Source of the DNA: Rhodanobacter denitrificans
GTDB taxonomy: Bacteria > Pseudomonadota > Gammaproteobacteria > Xanthomonadales > Rhodanobacteraceae
DNA: 64,000 bases
Assembly: GCA_017848855.1 (NCBI GenBank)
Contig: JAFIHF010000022.1
Location: forward strand, 62,001 to 126,000
Direction of reading: 5' to 3'
Shown here piece after piece: positions 9,337 through 17,697 of this stretch (the stretch's first letter is position 1; every line of letters starts with the position of its first letter). The translations under genes were made by a program, and so were the position numbers. Below the pieces are notes generated by a model, which had not been told where the DNA came from, ran no database searches, and was given only the letters and a program-made list of their open reading frames with translations.

Positions 9337-9368
9337 GCCCCTTCAACGCCCCGAGCAGACTCGAAGCC

Positions 9369-9419
9369 CTTCCCCCTCTCCCCCGGGCTTGCCCGGGGGA
9401 GAGGGCCGGGGTGAGGGGG
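9369..9419. repeat. CTCTCCC/GGGAGAG palindromic repeat after polA
   Basis: Long stem: CCCTCTCCCCCGGG, loop CTTG, CCCGGGGGAGAGGG, then CCGGGGTGAGGGGG. It is the longest-stemmed member of this repeat family in the window. It begins about 30 bp after the polA stop codon and may end the polA transcript. Confidence 0.7.
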
Positions 9420-9487
9420 CTGCCGTTGCTTTTCCGTGAAATGAACCGATCCTGACTTTTTTTCGCGCCGCTTGTAGAACTTTTCCG

Positions 9488-9635
9488 GATTCGCGCGTTC
9501 TCACTCATCGGATGCACGCAACGGCATCCACGGCTGCTCACCTCCCTGGACAGCCACCCGGACGCGGAACCTCTCCCCTGGGTTTCCGCCTCCCCGGCCC
9601 CGAAGGCGCCCCCTAGCCTTCGGGGCCATTTTTTT
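9488..9635 (+). ncRNA. candidate small RNA downstream of polA
   Basis: There is no credible ORF here. A possible promoter is CTGACT (9453-9458), 17-bp spacer, TAGAAC (9476-9481), giving a start near 9488. The 3' end is a textbook terminator at 9596-9635, so the RNA would be about 148 nt. It carries repeated pyrimidine motifs that could pair with Shine-Dalgarno sequences (CACCTCCC at 9539-9546, ACCTCTCCCC at 9569-9578, CCTCCCC at 9589-9595). Spot 42 in enterobacteria and ErsA in Pseudomonas occupy the same position after polA; homology to either is not claimed. Confidence 0.55.
9596..9635 (+). terminator. strong rho-independent terminator
   Basis: Perfect 12-bp stem GGCCCCGAAGGC / GCCTTCGGGGCC with an 8-nt loop, followed by A and seven T residues. 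No protein gene ends close upstream (polA stops 260 bp earlier), so it most likely terminates the candidate small RNA. Confidence 0.9.
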
Positions 9636-9647
9636 GTGCGGTTCATC

Positions 9648-9704
9648 TGTGCGCTCGTCCACGAGCGCGAAGATCAAACGGGCGGCCATCCATGGCCGCA
9701 CTGT
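9648..9704. repeat. dual-hairpin repeat, copy 1
   Basis: A 57-bp unit with two palindromes: GCGCTCGTCCACGAGCGC, then AAGATCAAACG, then GCGGCCATCCATGGCCGC. Nearly identical units lie at 20110-20167 and, diverged, at 20173-20231. Copies 1 and 2 begin within about 15 bp after a rho-independent terminator. Confidence 0.8.
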
Positions 9705-9746
9705 TCAATCGGCGCGCCATGACGCTGCAGGGCGGGTGCGGCGGCC

Positions 9747-10397
9747 TCAGCCGCCGTCGTTGTCGGATGCCTCGACGGCCGTGGATTTGGCGGACACGTA
9801 GGCAAACACGTTCGGGTCCGTGCACACGCCCAGCACGGTAGCGGACTCGCAGCCCGGCGCCAGCACGTAGGCGTGCCCCATGTTCGCGTCGATGTACAGC
9901 GATTCGCCCACCCCGAGCACGACTGGCGCATAGAACTCGCAGTGGACCTCGACCCGGCCACTGAGCACGTAGAACCATTCCTCGCCGGCGTGGCGCGCCA
10001 TCGGACCGAACTCCTCGATGCTCCGGGCCAGCACCTCGGTCACGGTCGGGACCATCGCCTTGCGCCGCAGATCGTGGTTGAGGAAGCGGTGTTCGTAGGT
10101 GCGCGTGCGCACGGCCACCGCGTCGCCGGCATGGCCGATGCTCCGGCGCGCGGTGACCGCGGCCGGCATCTGCGCGGGTTCCGTGGGCGAGAACAGTTCG
10201 AACACGCCGATGCCCAGGCGTTCGCACAACTGTGCCAGCCGATCGTAGCCCAGCGTGAGCTGCCCGTTCTCGACCTTGGACAGGGTCGACAAGGGGATGT
10301 CCAGACATTGGCTCATCTCGCGCAGCGTCCACTGCCGCTCCGTCCGGAGCTTGCGCAGGGCGTGGCCGAGGTTGGGCGTTTGCGAGGTCGTGGTCAT
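9747..10397 (-). CDS. XRE-family regulator with C-terminal cupin
   Basis: A 216-residue DNA-binding protein. Residues about 9-65 form an XRE helix-turn-helix (LRKLRTERQWTLREMSQCLD then PLSTLSKVENGQLTLGYDRL). The C-terminal half is a cupin barrel with GEEWFYVLSGRVEVH and GESLYIDANMGHAYV. This architecture is typical of regulators that sense a small ligand (PuuR/SinR-like HTH-cupin). The start ATG 10397 opens MTTTSQTPN just before the HTH; earlier in-frame codons give an uncharacteristic Arg/Pro-rich leader. It is divergent from the autotransporter gene across an AT-rich gap, so control of that gene is possible but unproven. Confidence 0.85.
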   Translation of the reverse strand: MTTTSQTPNLGHALRKLRTERQWTLREMSQCLDIPLSTLSKVENGQLTLGYDRLAQLCERLGIGVFELFSPTEPAQMPAAVTARRSIGHAGDAVAVRTRTYEHRFLNHDLRRKAMVPTVTEVLARSIEEFGPMARHAGEEWFYVLSGRVEVHCEFYAPVVLGVGESLYIDANMGHAYVLAPGCESATVLGVCTDPNVFAYVSAKSTAVEASDNDGG

Positions 10398-10852
10398 GAC
10401 GGCGGACGGGCAGCGGCGGCGCTGTTTCGGATGGGAGAAATATTTGCACGGGCCGCGCGGGCAAGCAGCGGAGGCCCCGCGGCCCGCGGGGCTGTCGACA
10501 GGATTATGGCGCAAGGCGCAAGGCTCGGTCCTCGCCGGAACGAGCCCGTTCCAACCGATCGGCGAGCAACAAGCCGTTCATTTTCGGCGCGTTTCAAACA
10601 ACGTGTTGGATAAATTTCATGAACTTGCGCAACAACATTGCGTTGAATCGACTGCAGCAGACCGCAACGAAGTTTTTTCCGCACCCCCACTATTTCTTAT
10701 TGACAAGCCGGTCATCCTCCCTTCATCTTTCTGATTCGAGAAATTTCATCGAATTTTCTCTGAACTGACGCATTCGGCCGCTTAGGGGAAGGGGCGACGC
10801 GCTCCGGCCGCTTTTCTCTCCAGGGAAACCTGGATCATTCAATGGGGATCAC
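10398..10852. promoter_or_regulatory. AT-rich intergenic region between XRE-cupin gene and autotransporter
   Basis: A 455-bp gap without a credible gene. Bases about 10570-10770 are markedly AT-richer than the rest of the window. They contain a perfect inverted repeat CAACGTGTTG (10599-10608) and a TTGACA hexamer (10700-10705), but no good -10 box at the right spacing. Probable control region for the divergent genes; the actual start points cannot be called. Confidence 0.4.
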
Positions 10853-13800
10853 ATGAGCACAACGAAGTACGTGGGTGGGTCGAGCATGTCCCACCAGACG
10901 CGTGACATCGAGGTCGCGCCCGTCACCCGCGCGGTGCGCGCAGCGCTGGCGATCTCGGTCGCGGCGCTGGCGCTGGGCGGCCCGGCAGTGGCCGGCACGG
11001 CGCCGAACAACGCTCCCGCCCAGGTGGCGACGCAATCGGGCGCGCTCACCGGGCTCGACGCCTACCCCGTCGACCTGACCCTGGTCCAGTCCGGCGGCAT
11101 CCCCAGCAGCGTGATCGCGAGCCCGATCACGACCCTCAATATGGTCCAGTCCGGCGACATCACCTACACCAACGCGGGCACGATTGCGGTGTCCACCACC
11201 GGTGCCTACAACGCCAACGCCATCTACGCCGAATCGACCGACGGCGGCAACGTCAGCGTCGACAACCAGGCCACCGGCGTGCTGACGGCGAACGCGGAGT
11301 ACGGCAACGCGATCGGCATCTTCGGCTACACCGTCGGCGGCAACGTCAGTGAACACAACGCCGGCGCGATCACGACGACCTCGACCAACGGCTTGGCGGA
11401 CGGCATCTTCGCTTCGGGCGGCAAAGTGGACGTCACCACCGACGCGGGCAGCAGCATCAGCGCGACCGGCTTCAACTGGGCGGCAGGCATCGAGGCGCAG
11501 GGCGACGACCTGACCACGGTGAACAACGCCGGCGACATCACGGCCACGGCGAACGTCAGCACCGACAGCAAGGCGTTCGGCATCTACACCACCGGCGGCG
11601 CGGACGGCATCAGCGTGGCCAACAGCGGCACCATCCACGCGAGCGGCGCCTACGCCACCGGCATCTACGCCTACGACGCGACCAGCGGCCACGTCACGAT
11701 CACCAACAGCGGCAACATGCAGATAGCGTCGCCGTACTTCGCCACCGGCATCCAGGTGGTCAGCGGCGGCGACGGCGCGGTGGTGACCGTGAACAACTCC
11801 GGCGACCTGTACGCGGGCGTGGGCGGCACCTATTTCAGCTCGGTCGGCATCCAGGCGGTGGCGACCGGCGCCGGCAGTTCGGTCAGCGTCGACAACAGCG
11901 GCACCGCCATTGCCTCGAACGCAGGCCAAAACGGCCGGTCGACCGGCATCCTGGCCTCGGCCACGGGCGACGCGAGCGTCGACAACAGCGGCAAGGTGAT
12001 CTCGAACCATGGCGACGGCATCGAGGCGCTGGCATTCACCGGCAATGCGAGCGTGACCAACAGCGGCTACGTGGCCGCAGCCGCCACGGCGATCACGGCG
12101 GCCTCGCAGGGGGGCACGGCTACGGTGGTCAACACCGGCACCGTGCGCGCCCTGGGCGCCCAGGTCACCGGCATCCGCGCCGGCGGCGGCTATGGCGCGA
12201 GCGTGGACAACAGCGGTTCGATCCAGGTCGCTCCGGCCAAGTACGGCATGGGCGTGTACGCGAGCGCGGGCACCGGCGACGCGGCGGTGACCAACTCGGG
12301 CTCGATGACGCTGCAGGGCATGCACATCTACGGCGCGATCGGCAAAGCCAGCGTGGGCAACGTGGCGATGGCCAATTCGGGCGCGGTGACGATGCAGGCC
12401 AAGTACGGCTACGGCGTGCTGGGCATCTCCAGCCAGGGCGACGTGGCGATCAGCAACGCGGCCACGGGCACGATCGACATCAAAGGCAAGTACAACAGCG
12501 ACAGCCAAATCTATCAGTCGGTCGCTGGCATCGGTGTATTCGGCAGCACGACGCAGGGCGACGTGACGATCGACAACGCCGGCAGCGTGTCGGTGGACGC
12601 CTCCGGCGGTGGCAAGAAGGCGGTCGGCGTGTTCGCCCGCTCCCGCGACGGCAGCGTGGCGGTGAACAACAGCGGCACCGTGTACGTAGCGGCGTACTAC
12701 GCCGCGCAGGCGGTGGTCGCGCAGGCGACGGGCGACGCGACGGTGGACAACAGCGGCGCGATCACCGTGGTGGGGGTCGGCGGCTACGGCCACGGCCACG
12801 CGACCGGCGTGCTGGCCACCGCGACCGGCACCGCCACGATCCACAACAGCGGCACGATCACCGCGACCGCGGACTATGGCATTGCCATCGGCATCAGCAC
12901 CACGCCCGACACGCTGACTGCGCAGGTGGACAACAGCGGGCAGATCAACACGTCCAGCTTCTACTACGGCATCGGCATCAAGGCCGGCGGCGGCACGGTC
13001 GGCGTGACCAACAGCGGTTCGATCGCCGTCGAGTCGAGAAGCGGCATCGGCGTCGAGGCCACGGCCGCGACCGGCAACGCCACGGTCGCCAACAGCGGCT
13101 CGATCCTCGCCAACGACGGCACCACGCACGTTTACGGCGACTATTACGGTGCCACCGCGGTTTCCGCCGCGGCAGCCTACGGCACCGCGCTGGTGAGCAA
13201 CAGCGGCAGCATCACCGCGACCGCGGCGACCGGCACGGCCATCGGCGTGCAGACCATGGCCAGCACCCTGGACGCGCAGGTGGCCAATGCCGCCGGCGGC
13301 ACGATCAGCGCCAGCGGCGTGCAGGCGATCGGCGTGCTCGGCGAAGGCACCACCCTGGCGGTGACCAACGCCGGCCAGATCGCCGCCGTCACCAGCGATT
13401 CCGCCGGCCAGGCGACCGGCGTGTGGGCGAAGTCCAGCGGCGACGCGACGATCGGCAACAGCGGTTCGATCGCCGCCACCGGCGTCGATGCCGCCACCGC
13501 GCTGGCCCTGGATGCCGGCGGCGTATCGACCCTGAACAACAGCGGCAGCATCGCCGCGACCGCGCCGTACGGCACGGCCATCGGCGTCCACAGCACGGCG
13601 GCCACGCAGGCGGCGCAGCTGACGAATGCCGCCGGCGGCACGATCGGCGCCAGCGGCGTGCAGGCGACCGGCCTGCTCGGCGAAGGCGCCGCCACCGTGA
13701 CGGTGGCCAACGCCGGCCAGATCGCCGCCACCGCCGTCGATGCCGCCACCGCGCTGGCCTTGAATACCGGCGGCGCATCGACCCTGAACAACGGCGGCAG

Positions 13801-15847
13801 CATCGCCGCGACCGCGCCGACCGGCACGGCCATCGGCGTCCACAGCATGGCGGGCGCGCAGGCAGTGCAGCTGGCGAATGCCGCCAACGGCACGATCGGC
13901 GCCAGCGGCGTGCAGGCGACCGGCGTGCTCGGCGAAGGCGCCACCCTGACGGTGGCCAACGCCGGCCACATCACCGCCACCAGCAGCGATGCCGCCGGCC
14001 AGGCAACCGGCCTGTGGGTGAAGTCCAGCGGCGACGCCGCGATCAACAACAGCGGCTCGATCACCGCCACCGGCGTCGATACCGCCACCGCAGTGGCCCT
14101 GAACGCCGGCGGCGTGTCGACGCTGAACAACAGCGGCGTGATCCGTTCGTATGCCAGCCCGGAAGGCAGCATCGCCGTGTCCGGCGGCGACGGGGTGGAA
14201 AACATCGTCAACAGCGGCAAGATCTACGGTGCGCTGGTGCTCGGCGGCGGTGCCGACAGCTTCACCAACGCCAGCCACGGCCTGTGGGACGTGCGCAGCC
14301 ACAGCACCGACTTCGGCGCCGGCAACGACGTCGTCAGCAACCAGGCCGGCGGCACCATCCGGCTCGCCGATTCGGCCATCCGCCTGGGCAGCGGCAACAA
14401 CGCGTTCACCAACGCCGGCACGATCAAGGTCGTGGGCAACAGCCTGATCGACATGGGCACCGGTCCGGGCGGCGCCACGCCGGTGCCGGCGATGAACACC
14501 GCGCAGGTGCCGGCGCTGAACGCCACGCCGATGATCAACAACGGCGTGATCGACTTCCTCGACGGCGCCACCAACGATGCCCTGACCATCCACGGCGACT
14601 TCGGCGGCAACGGCACCCTGAACATCGACCTGAACCTGCGCAACGGCACCAGCGACATGCTCCGCATCGACGGCAACGTCGTCGCCGGCACGGTGCAGCA
14701 CGTGAACATGCCGTTCACCGGCATCCCGACCTCGGGCGCCACGGTGCCGGCGCAGTTCGCCAGCGTGGCGGGCACCTCCACCGCCGACCAGTTCGTCGCC
14801 GGCCGGTTGACGGGCTACTCGCCCAACAACTTCGTGAACCTCGGCATCGGCATCACCAGCAAGATCGACCCCAGCAACGCCACCGCCGACGCGTTCTACG
14901 CACAGATCGCCGTCACCGGCCTGAGCGACGCCGGCACGCTGGCCGCGTCGGCCGGCCAGAGCGCGCAGAGCCTGATGGCCTCGCAGATCGGCACCTGGCG
15001 CCAGCGCATGGGCGTGGTCCCGGCCCAAGCCGGCCCGGGCGGCGTGAGCCCGTGGGTGCGTCGCTACTACGACAACCGCGACGTCAAGCTCGCGCACACG
15101 GCCAACTTCGGCAGCGGCGGCAACTTCGCCTACGAGCAGACCAACGCCGGCACCGAGCTGGGCCTGGACGTCGCGCCGATGGCCGGCATCAACCTGGGCA
15201 TGATGCTGGCCGACAACAAGGCCGAGCAGCGCCTGACCGGTGCCGGCGCCGGCAGCAGCCGCATGGACGGCCACACGGTCGGCCTGTACGGCACCTTCAC
15301 CTCGGCGAAGGGTTATTACGTCGACCTGTCGTATCGCACCATGGGCTTCAAGTCCAGGCTGCGTTCGCCGATGGCGAGCGAGCAGCTCCTGCTCGGCCGG
15401 GCCAACGCGCTCAACGTCGAGGCCGGCTACGACTGGACGTTCGGCAACGGCCTGGTGCTGGAACCGCAGCTGCAGTACACCCGCACCACGGTCGACGGCA
15501 TGGGCCCGCTGCAGGCCGTGGACAGCACCTTCCGCCTGCAGGGCTCGCGCTGGGAGACCTCGCGCATCGGCCTGGCCGCGCTGAAGCAGGTCAGCTCGGC
15601 GTACGGCTGGATCTGGACCCCGTACGGTGCGCTCAGCCTGGTGCACGTGGCCGGCAACCGCAGCACCTACGCGATCAACGACACCCTGTTCGGCAGCACC
15701 AGCAGCAACGGCGACAGCGCCATGGCGGAACTGGGCCTGGGCGTGCGTCGCAACAACCTGTCGGTGACCGCGGGCGTGAACTGGGTCAACGGTGGCGCCA
15801 CGCAGGGCCAGGTGGGCGGCCAGGTGGTGCTGCGCTACGGGTTCTGA
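10853..15847 (+). CDS. large type V autotransporter with repetitive beta-helix passenger
   Basis: A 1664-residue outer-membrane/surface protein. It has an extended N-terminal signal region ending near GGPAVAG (about residues 25-49); an in-frame ATG at 10886 would give a shorter version. The passenger (about 50-1390) is built of short repeats of the type VDNSG-S/T-I and VTNSGSI, expected to stack as a beta-helix. Residues about 1395-1664 form an autotransporter beta-barrel ending in QVVLRYGF with the terminal aromatic residue. Residues about 785-1095 contain near-identical long blocks (SGVQATGVLGEG, SGDAAINNSGS), evidence of recent internal duplication. Likely an adhesin, by family. It is monocistronic, followed by a GC-rich hairpin. 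Confidence 0.9.
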   Translation: MSTTKYVGGSSMSHQTRDIEVAPVTRAVRAALAISVAALALGGPAVAGTAPNNAPAQVATQSGALTGLDAYPVDLTLVQSGGIPSSVIASPITTLNMVQSGDITYTNAGTIAVSTTGAYNANAIYAESTDGGNVSVDNQATGVLTANAEYGNAIGIFGYTVGGNVSEHNAGAITTTSTNGLADGIFASGGKVDVTTDAGSSISATGFNWAAGIEAQGDDLTTVNNAGDITATANVSTDSKAFGIYTTGGADGISVANSGTIHASGAYATGIYAYDATSGHVTITNSGNMQIASPYFATGIQVVSGGDGAVVTVNNSGDLYAGVGGTYFSSVGIQAVATGAGSSVSVDNSGTAIASNAGQNGRSTGILASATGDASVDNSGKVISNHGDGIEALAFTGNASVTNSGYVAAAATAITAASQGGTATVVNTGTVRALGAQVTGIRAGGGYGASVDNSGSIQVAPAKYGMGVYASAGTGDAAVTNSGSMTLQGMHIYGAIGKASVGNVAMANSGAVTMQAKYGYGVLGISSQGDVAISNAATGTIDIKGKYNSDSQIYQSVAGIGVFGSTTQGDVTIDNAGSVSVDASGGGKKAVGVFARSRDGSVAVNNSGTVYVAAYYAAQAVVAQATGDATVDNSGAITVVGVGGYGHGHATGVLATATGTATIHNSGTITATADYGIAIGISTTPDTLTAQVDNSGQINTSSFYYGIGIKAGGGTVGVTNSGSIAVESRSGIGVEATAATGNATVANSGSILANDGTTHVYGDYYGATAVSAAAAYGTALVSNSGSITATAATGTAIGVQTMASTLDAQVANAAGGTISASGVQAIGVLGEGTTLAVTNAGQIAAVTSDSAGQATGVWAKSSGDATIGNSGSIAATGVDAATALALDAGGVSTLNNSGSIAATAPYGTAIGVHSTAATQAAQLTNAAGGTIGASGVQATGLLGEGAATVTVANAGQIAATAVDAATALALNTGGASTLNNGGSIAATAPTGTAIGVHSMAGAQAVQLANAANGTIGASGVQATGVLGEGATLTVANAGHITATSSDAAGQATGLWVKSSGDAAINNSGSITATGVDTATAVALNAGGVSTLNNSGVIRSYASPEGSIAVSGGDGVENIVNSGKIYGALVLGGGADSFTNASHGLWDVRSHSTDFGAGNDVVSNQAGGTIRLADSAIRLGSGNNAFTNAGTIKVVGNSLIDMGTGPGGATPVPAMNTAQVPALNATPMINNGVIDFLDGATNDALTIHGDFGGNGTLNIDLNLRNGTSDMLRIDGNVVAGTVQHVNMPFTGIPTSGATVPAQFASVAGTSTADQFVAGRLTGYSPNNFVNLGIGITSKIDPSNATADAFYAQIAVTGLSDAGTLAASAGQSAQSLMASQIGTWRQRMGVVPAQAGPGGVSPWVRRYYDNRDVKLAHTANFGSGGNFAYEQTNAGTELGLDVAPMAGINLGMMLADNKAEQRLTGAGAGSSRMDGHTVGLYGTFTSAKGYYVDLSYRTMGFKSRLRSPMASEQLLLGRANALNVEAGYDWTFGNGLVLEPQLQYTRTTVDGMGPLQAVDSTFRLQGSRWETSRIGLAALKQVSSAYGWIWTPYGALSLVHVAGNRSTYAINDTLFGSTSSNGDSAMAELGLGVRRNNLSVTAGVNWVNGGATQGQVGGQVVLRYGF

Positions 15848-15859
15848 CGCAAGCGACAG

Positions 15860-15884
15860 CCGGGGCGCCCGCGTGGCGCCCCGG
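15860..15884 (+). terminator. GC-rich hairpin after the autotransporter
   Basis: Perfect 10-bp stem CCGGGGCGCC / GGCGCCCCGG with a 5-nt loop, 12 nt after the stop codon. It has no T-run, so it may be a pausing or mRNA-end structure rather than a full intrinsic terminator. Confidence 0.5.
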
Positions 15885-16018
15885 TGCAGGTGCAACAGGC
15901 AACAACGACACGGCCGCGCGGGCGATCGACGCGCGGTTTACCCAAGCCCTCCATGGCGGGCTGTGACCCGGATAGAAGCAGGCCGGTCCACTGGTCGCCA
16001 GGAGCAGGAGCGATCCCC

Positions 16019-17233
16019 ATGAACAACCAGCAGGGCAACAACGCGGACGCCGCCGGCGCCGCCGACATCCAGGAAGCCAGCGACAAGGCGCAATTGGAAA
16101 CCGGGTTGGACACGGTCGGCGCCGACGCGCCGGCGCCAGCCCCCGCCGCCGCACCGCAGGCACCGCTCGACCTCACCCAGCTCAGGTGCGAGAAATCGTG
16201 CTCGCGCGGCCTCGCCGGCTGGCTGGCGAGCAACAAGCTGTCGCTGGCGATCTCCTCCTACCAGTCCGGCCGCGTGTACCTGGTCGGCAGCGACAAGCAG
16301 GGCCGGGTGTCGTTCTTCGAACGCATCTTCGAGCGCGCGATGGGCATCGTCGGCAATGCCCAGCGCATCTACCTGGGCGGGCTGTACCAGCTGTGGCGTT
16401 TCGAGAACGTACTGCGCTCCAACGAGATCATCCACGGCCAGTTCGACAAGTGCTACGTGCCGCGCAACGCGCAGACCATCGGCGACGTGGACATCCACGA
16501 GCTGGGCATCTGCAGCAACGGCAAGGTGGTGTTCGTCAACACCAAGTATTCGTGCCTGGCCGAGCTGAGCCAGACGCACAGCTTCAAGGCGATCTGGAAG
16601 CCGAAGTTCATCAGCAAGCTGGCGCCGGAAGACCGCTGCCACCTCAACGGCCTGGCGATGGTCGACGGCAAGCCCAAGTACGTCACCGCGGTGTGCAAGA
16701 GCGACGCGGTCGACGGCTGGCGCGACCGGCGCCGCGACGGTGGCGTGGTCATCGACGTGGAGACCGACGAGATCGTGTGCGAAGGCCTGTCGATGCCGCA
16801 TTCGCCGCGCTGGGCGGGCGGCAAGCTGTGGGTGCTCAACGCCGGCAGCGGCCACCTGGGCTGGGTCGACTTCGCGACGAAGAAGTTCGTGCCGCTGGCC
16901 TTCGTGCCGGGCTTCGCCCGCGGCCTGTCGATCATCGGCAACATCGCCGCGGTCGGCCTGTCCAAGCCGCGCAACCAGCGTTTCGAGGGCCTGCAGCTCG
17001 ACGACGAGCTGCGCCAGCGCGACGCCGAACCGTGGTGCGGCGTGCAGATCATCTCGCTCACCAACGGCGACGTGATGAACTGGATCCGCTTCGACGGCGA
17101 CGTCACCGAGCTGTTCGACATCAGCTTCCTGCCCAACGTGCGCAACCCGATGATGATCGGCCTGCGCACGCCGGAGATCCGCGACCTGATCACGTTCGAA
17201 TCCGAGATCGCGAAGGAGGCCGTCGCGCCATGA
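16019..17233 (+). CDS. TIGR03032 family protein
   Basis: A 404-residue protein matching the TIGR03032 (DUF4915) family of unknown function. The first 75 residues are Ala/Pro-rich and probably disordered. The remainder reads as a beta-propeller-like domain, with family-typical GGLYQLWRFEN, DVDIHELG, FVNTKYSCLAEL, CHLNGLAMVDGKPKYVTAV, GLSMPHSPRW and LWVLNAGSGHLG. There is no signal peptide. The start ATG 16019 has AGGAGCAGGAG just upstream. Its stop codon overlaps the next start (ATGA), and that gene overlaps the following one the same way, so the three are translationally coupled. Biochemical role unknown. Confidence 0.8.
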   Translation: MNNQQGNNADAAGAADIQEASDKAQLETGLDTVGADAPAPAPAAAPQAPLDLTQLRCEKSCSRGLAGWLASNKLSLAISSYQSGRVYLVGSDKQGRVSFFERIFERAMGIVGNAQRIYLGGLYQLWRFENVLRSNEIIHGQFDKCYVPRNAQTIGDVDIHELGICSNGKVVFVNTKYSCLAELSQTHSFKAIWKPKFISKLAPEDRCHLNGLAMVDGKPKYVTAVCKSDAVDGWRDRRRDGGVVIDVETDEIVCEGLSMPHSPRWAGGKLWVLNAGSGHLGWVDFATKKFVPLAFVPGFARGLSIIGNIAAVGLSKPRNQRFEGLQLDDELRQRDAEPWCGVQIISLTNGDVMNWIRFDGDVTELFDISFLPNVRNPMMIGLRTPEIRDLITFESEIAKEAVAP

Positions 17234-17697
17234 GCATCCGCCAGCTTTGCCTGCGGACTGCCGCCGCGGCCGGCCTGGCGCTGGCGGGGGCCGCCCTTGC
17301 GCAGACGGCGCCGCCGAAAGCGGGCCCGGCCGCACCCGCCGCGATCATGCCCGAGCCGGTGCCGCCGATGGTCGACGCCACCTTCGCCGCCTGGGACACG
17401 GACCACAACGGCGTGCTGTCGCTGCAGGAGTTCCGCGCCGGCTGGCTGCGGCTGCGCACCCGGACCGCGCGCGAGCTGCGCCTGCAACGCCAGTTCCAGG
17501 CGATGGACACCAACCACGACGGCTTCATCGACGCGGCCGAATACGCCCACCTGCTGCTGATCAAGCGCGCGGGCAAGTCGGCGCCCCCGCTGTCGGCATT
17601 CGACGCGAACAAGGACGGCAAGCTGAACTTCGCCGAATACACCGATCTGGTGAACCGCCTGGCGCCCGCGCCGCAGGTACCGGGAGGCCAGCCATGA
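17230..17697 (+). CDS. exported EF-hand protein
   Basis: A 155-residue protein with a signal peptide (LCLRTAAAAGLALAGAALAQ, cleavage near residue 26). It has three EF-hand calcium loops: DTDHNGVLSLQE (about 57-68), DTNHDGFIDAAE (about 95-106) and DANKDGKLNFAE (about 126-137). Each has acidic residues at loop positions 1, 3, 5 and 12 or close equivalents, so calcium binding in the periplasm is likely. Translation is coupled on both sides by ATGA overlaps. I know of no established function for such proteins next to TIGR03032 genes. Confidence 0.8.
   Translation: MSIRQLCLRTAAAAGLALAGAALAQTAPPKAGPAAPAAIMPEPVPPMVDATFAAWDTDHNGVLSLQEFRAGWLRLRTRTARELRLQRQFQAMDTNHDGFIDAAEYAHLLLIKRAGKSAPPLSAFDANKDGKLNFAEYTDLVNRLAPAPQVPGGQP

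Noticed and set aside
13200-14130. Regular repeats in the autotransporter considered as a CRISPR or rhs-type array.
   Set aside because: They are in-frame coding repeats with NSG cores typical of beta-helix passengers.
10835-15895. A 1686-codon open frame antisense to the autotransporter.
   Set aside because: It mirrors a highly repetitive GC-rich gene in the codon-matched frame; its product is low-complexity His/Arg/Ala/Gly sequence without domains, and the sense gene has signal peptide and barrel.
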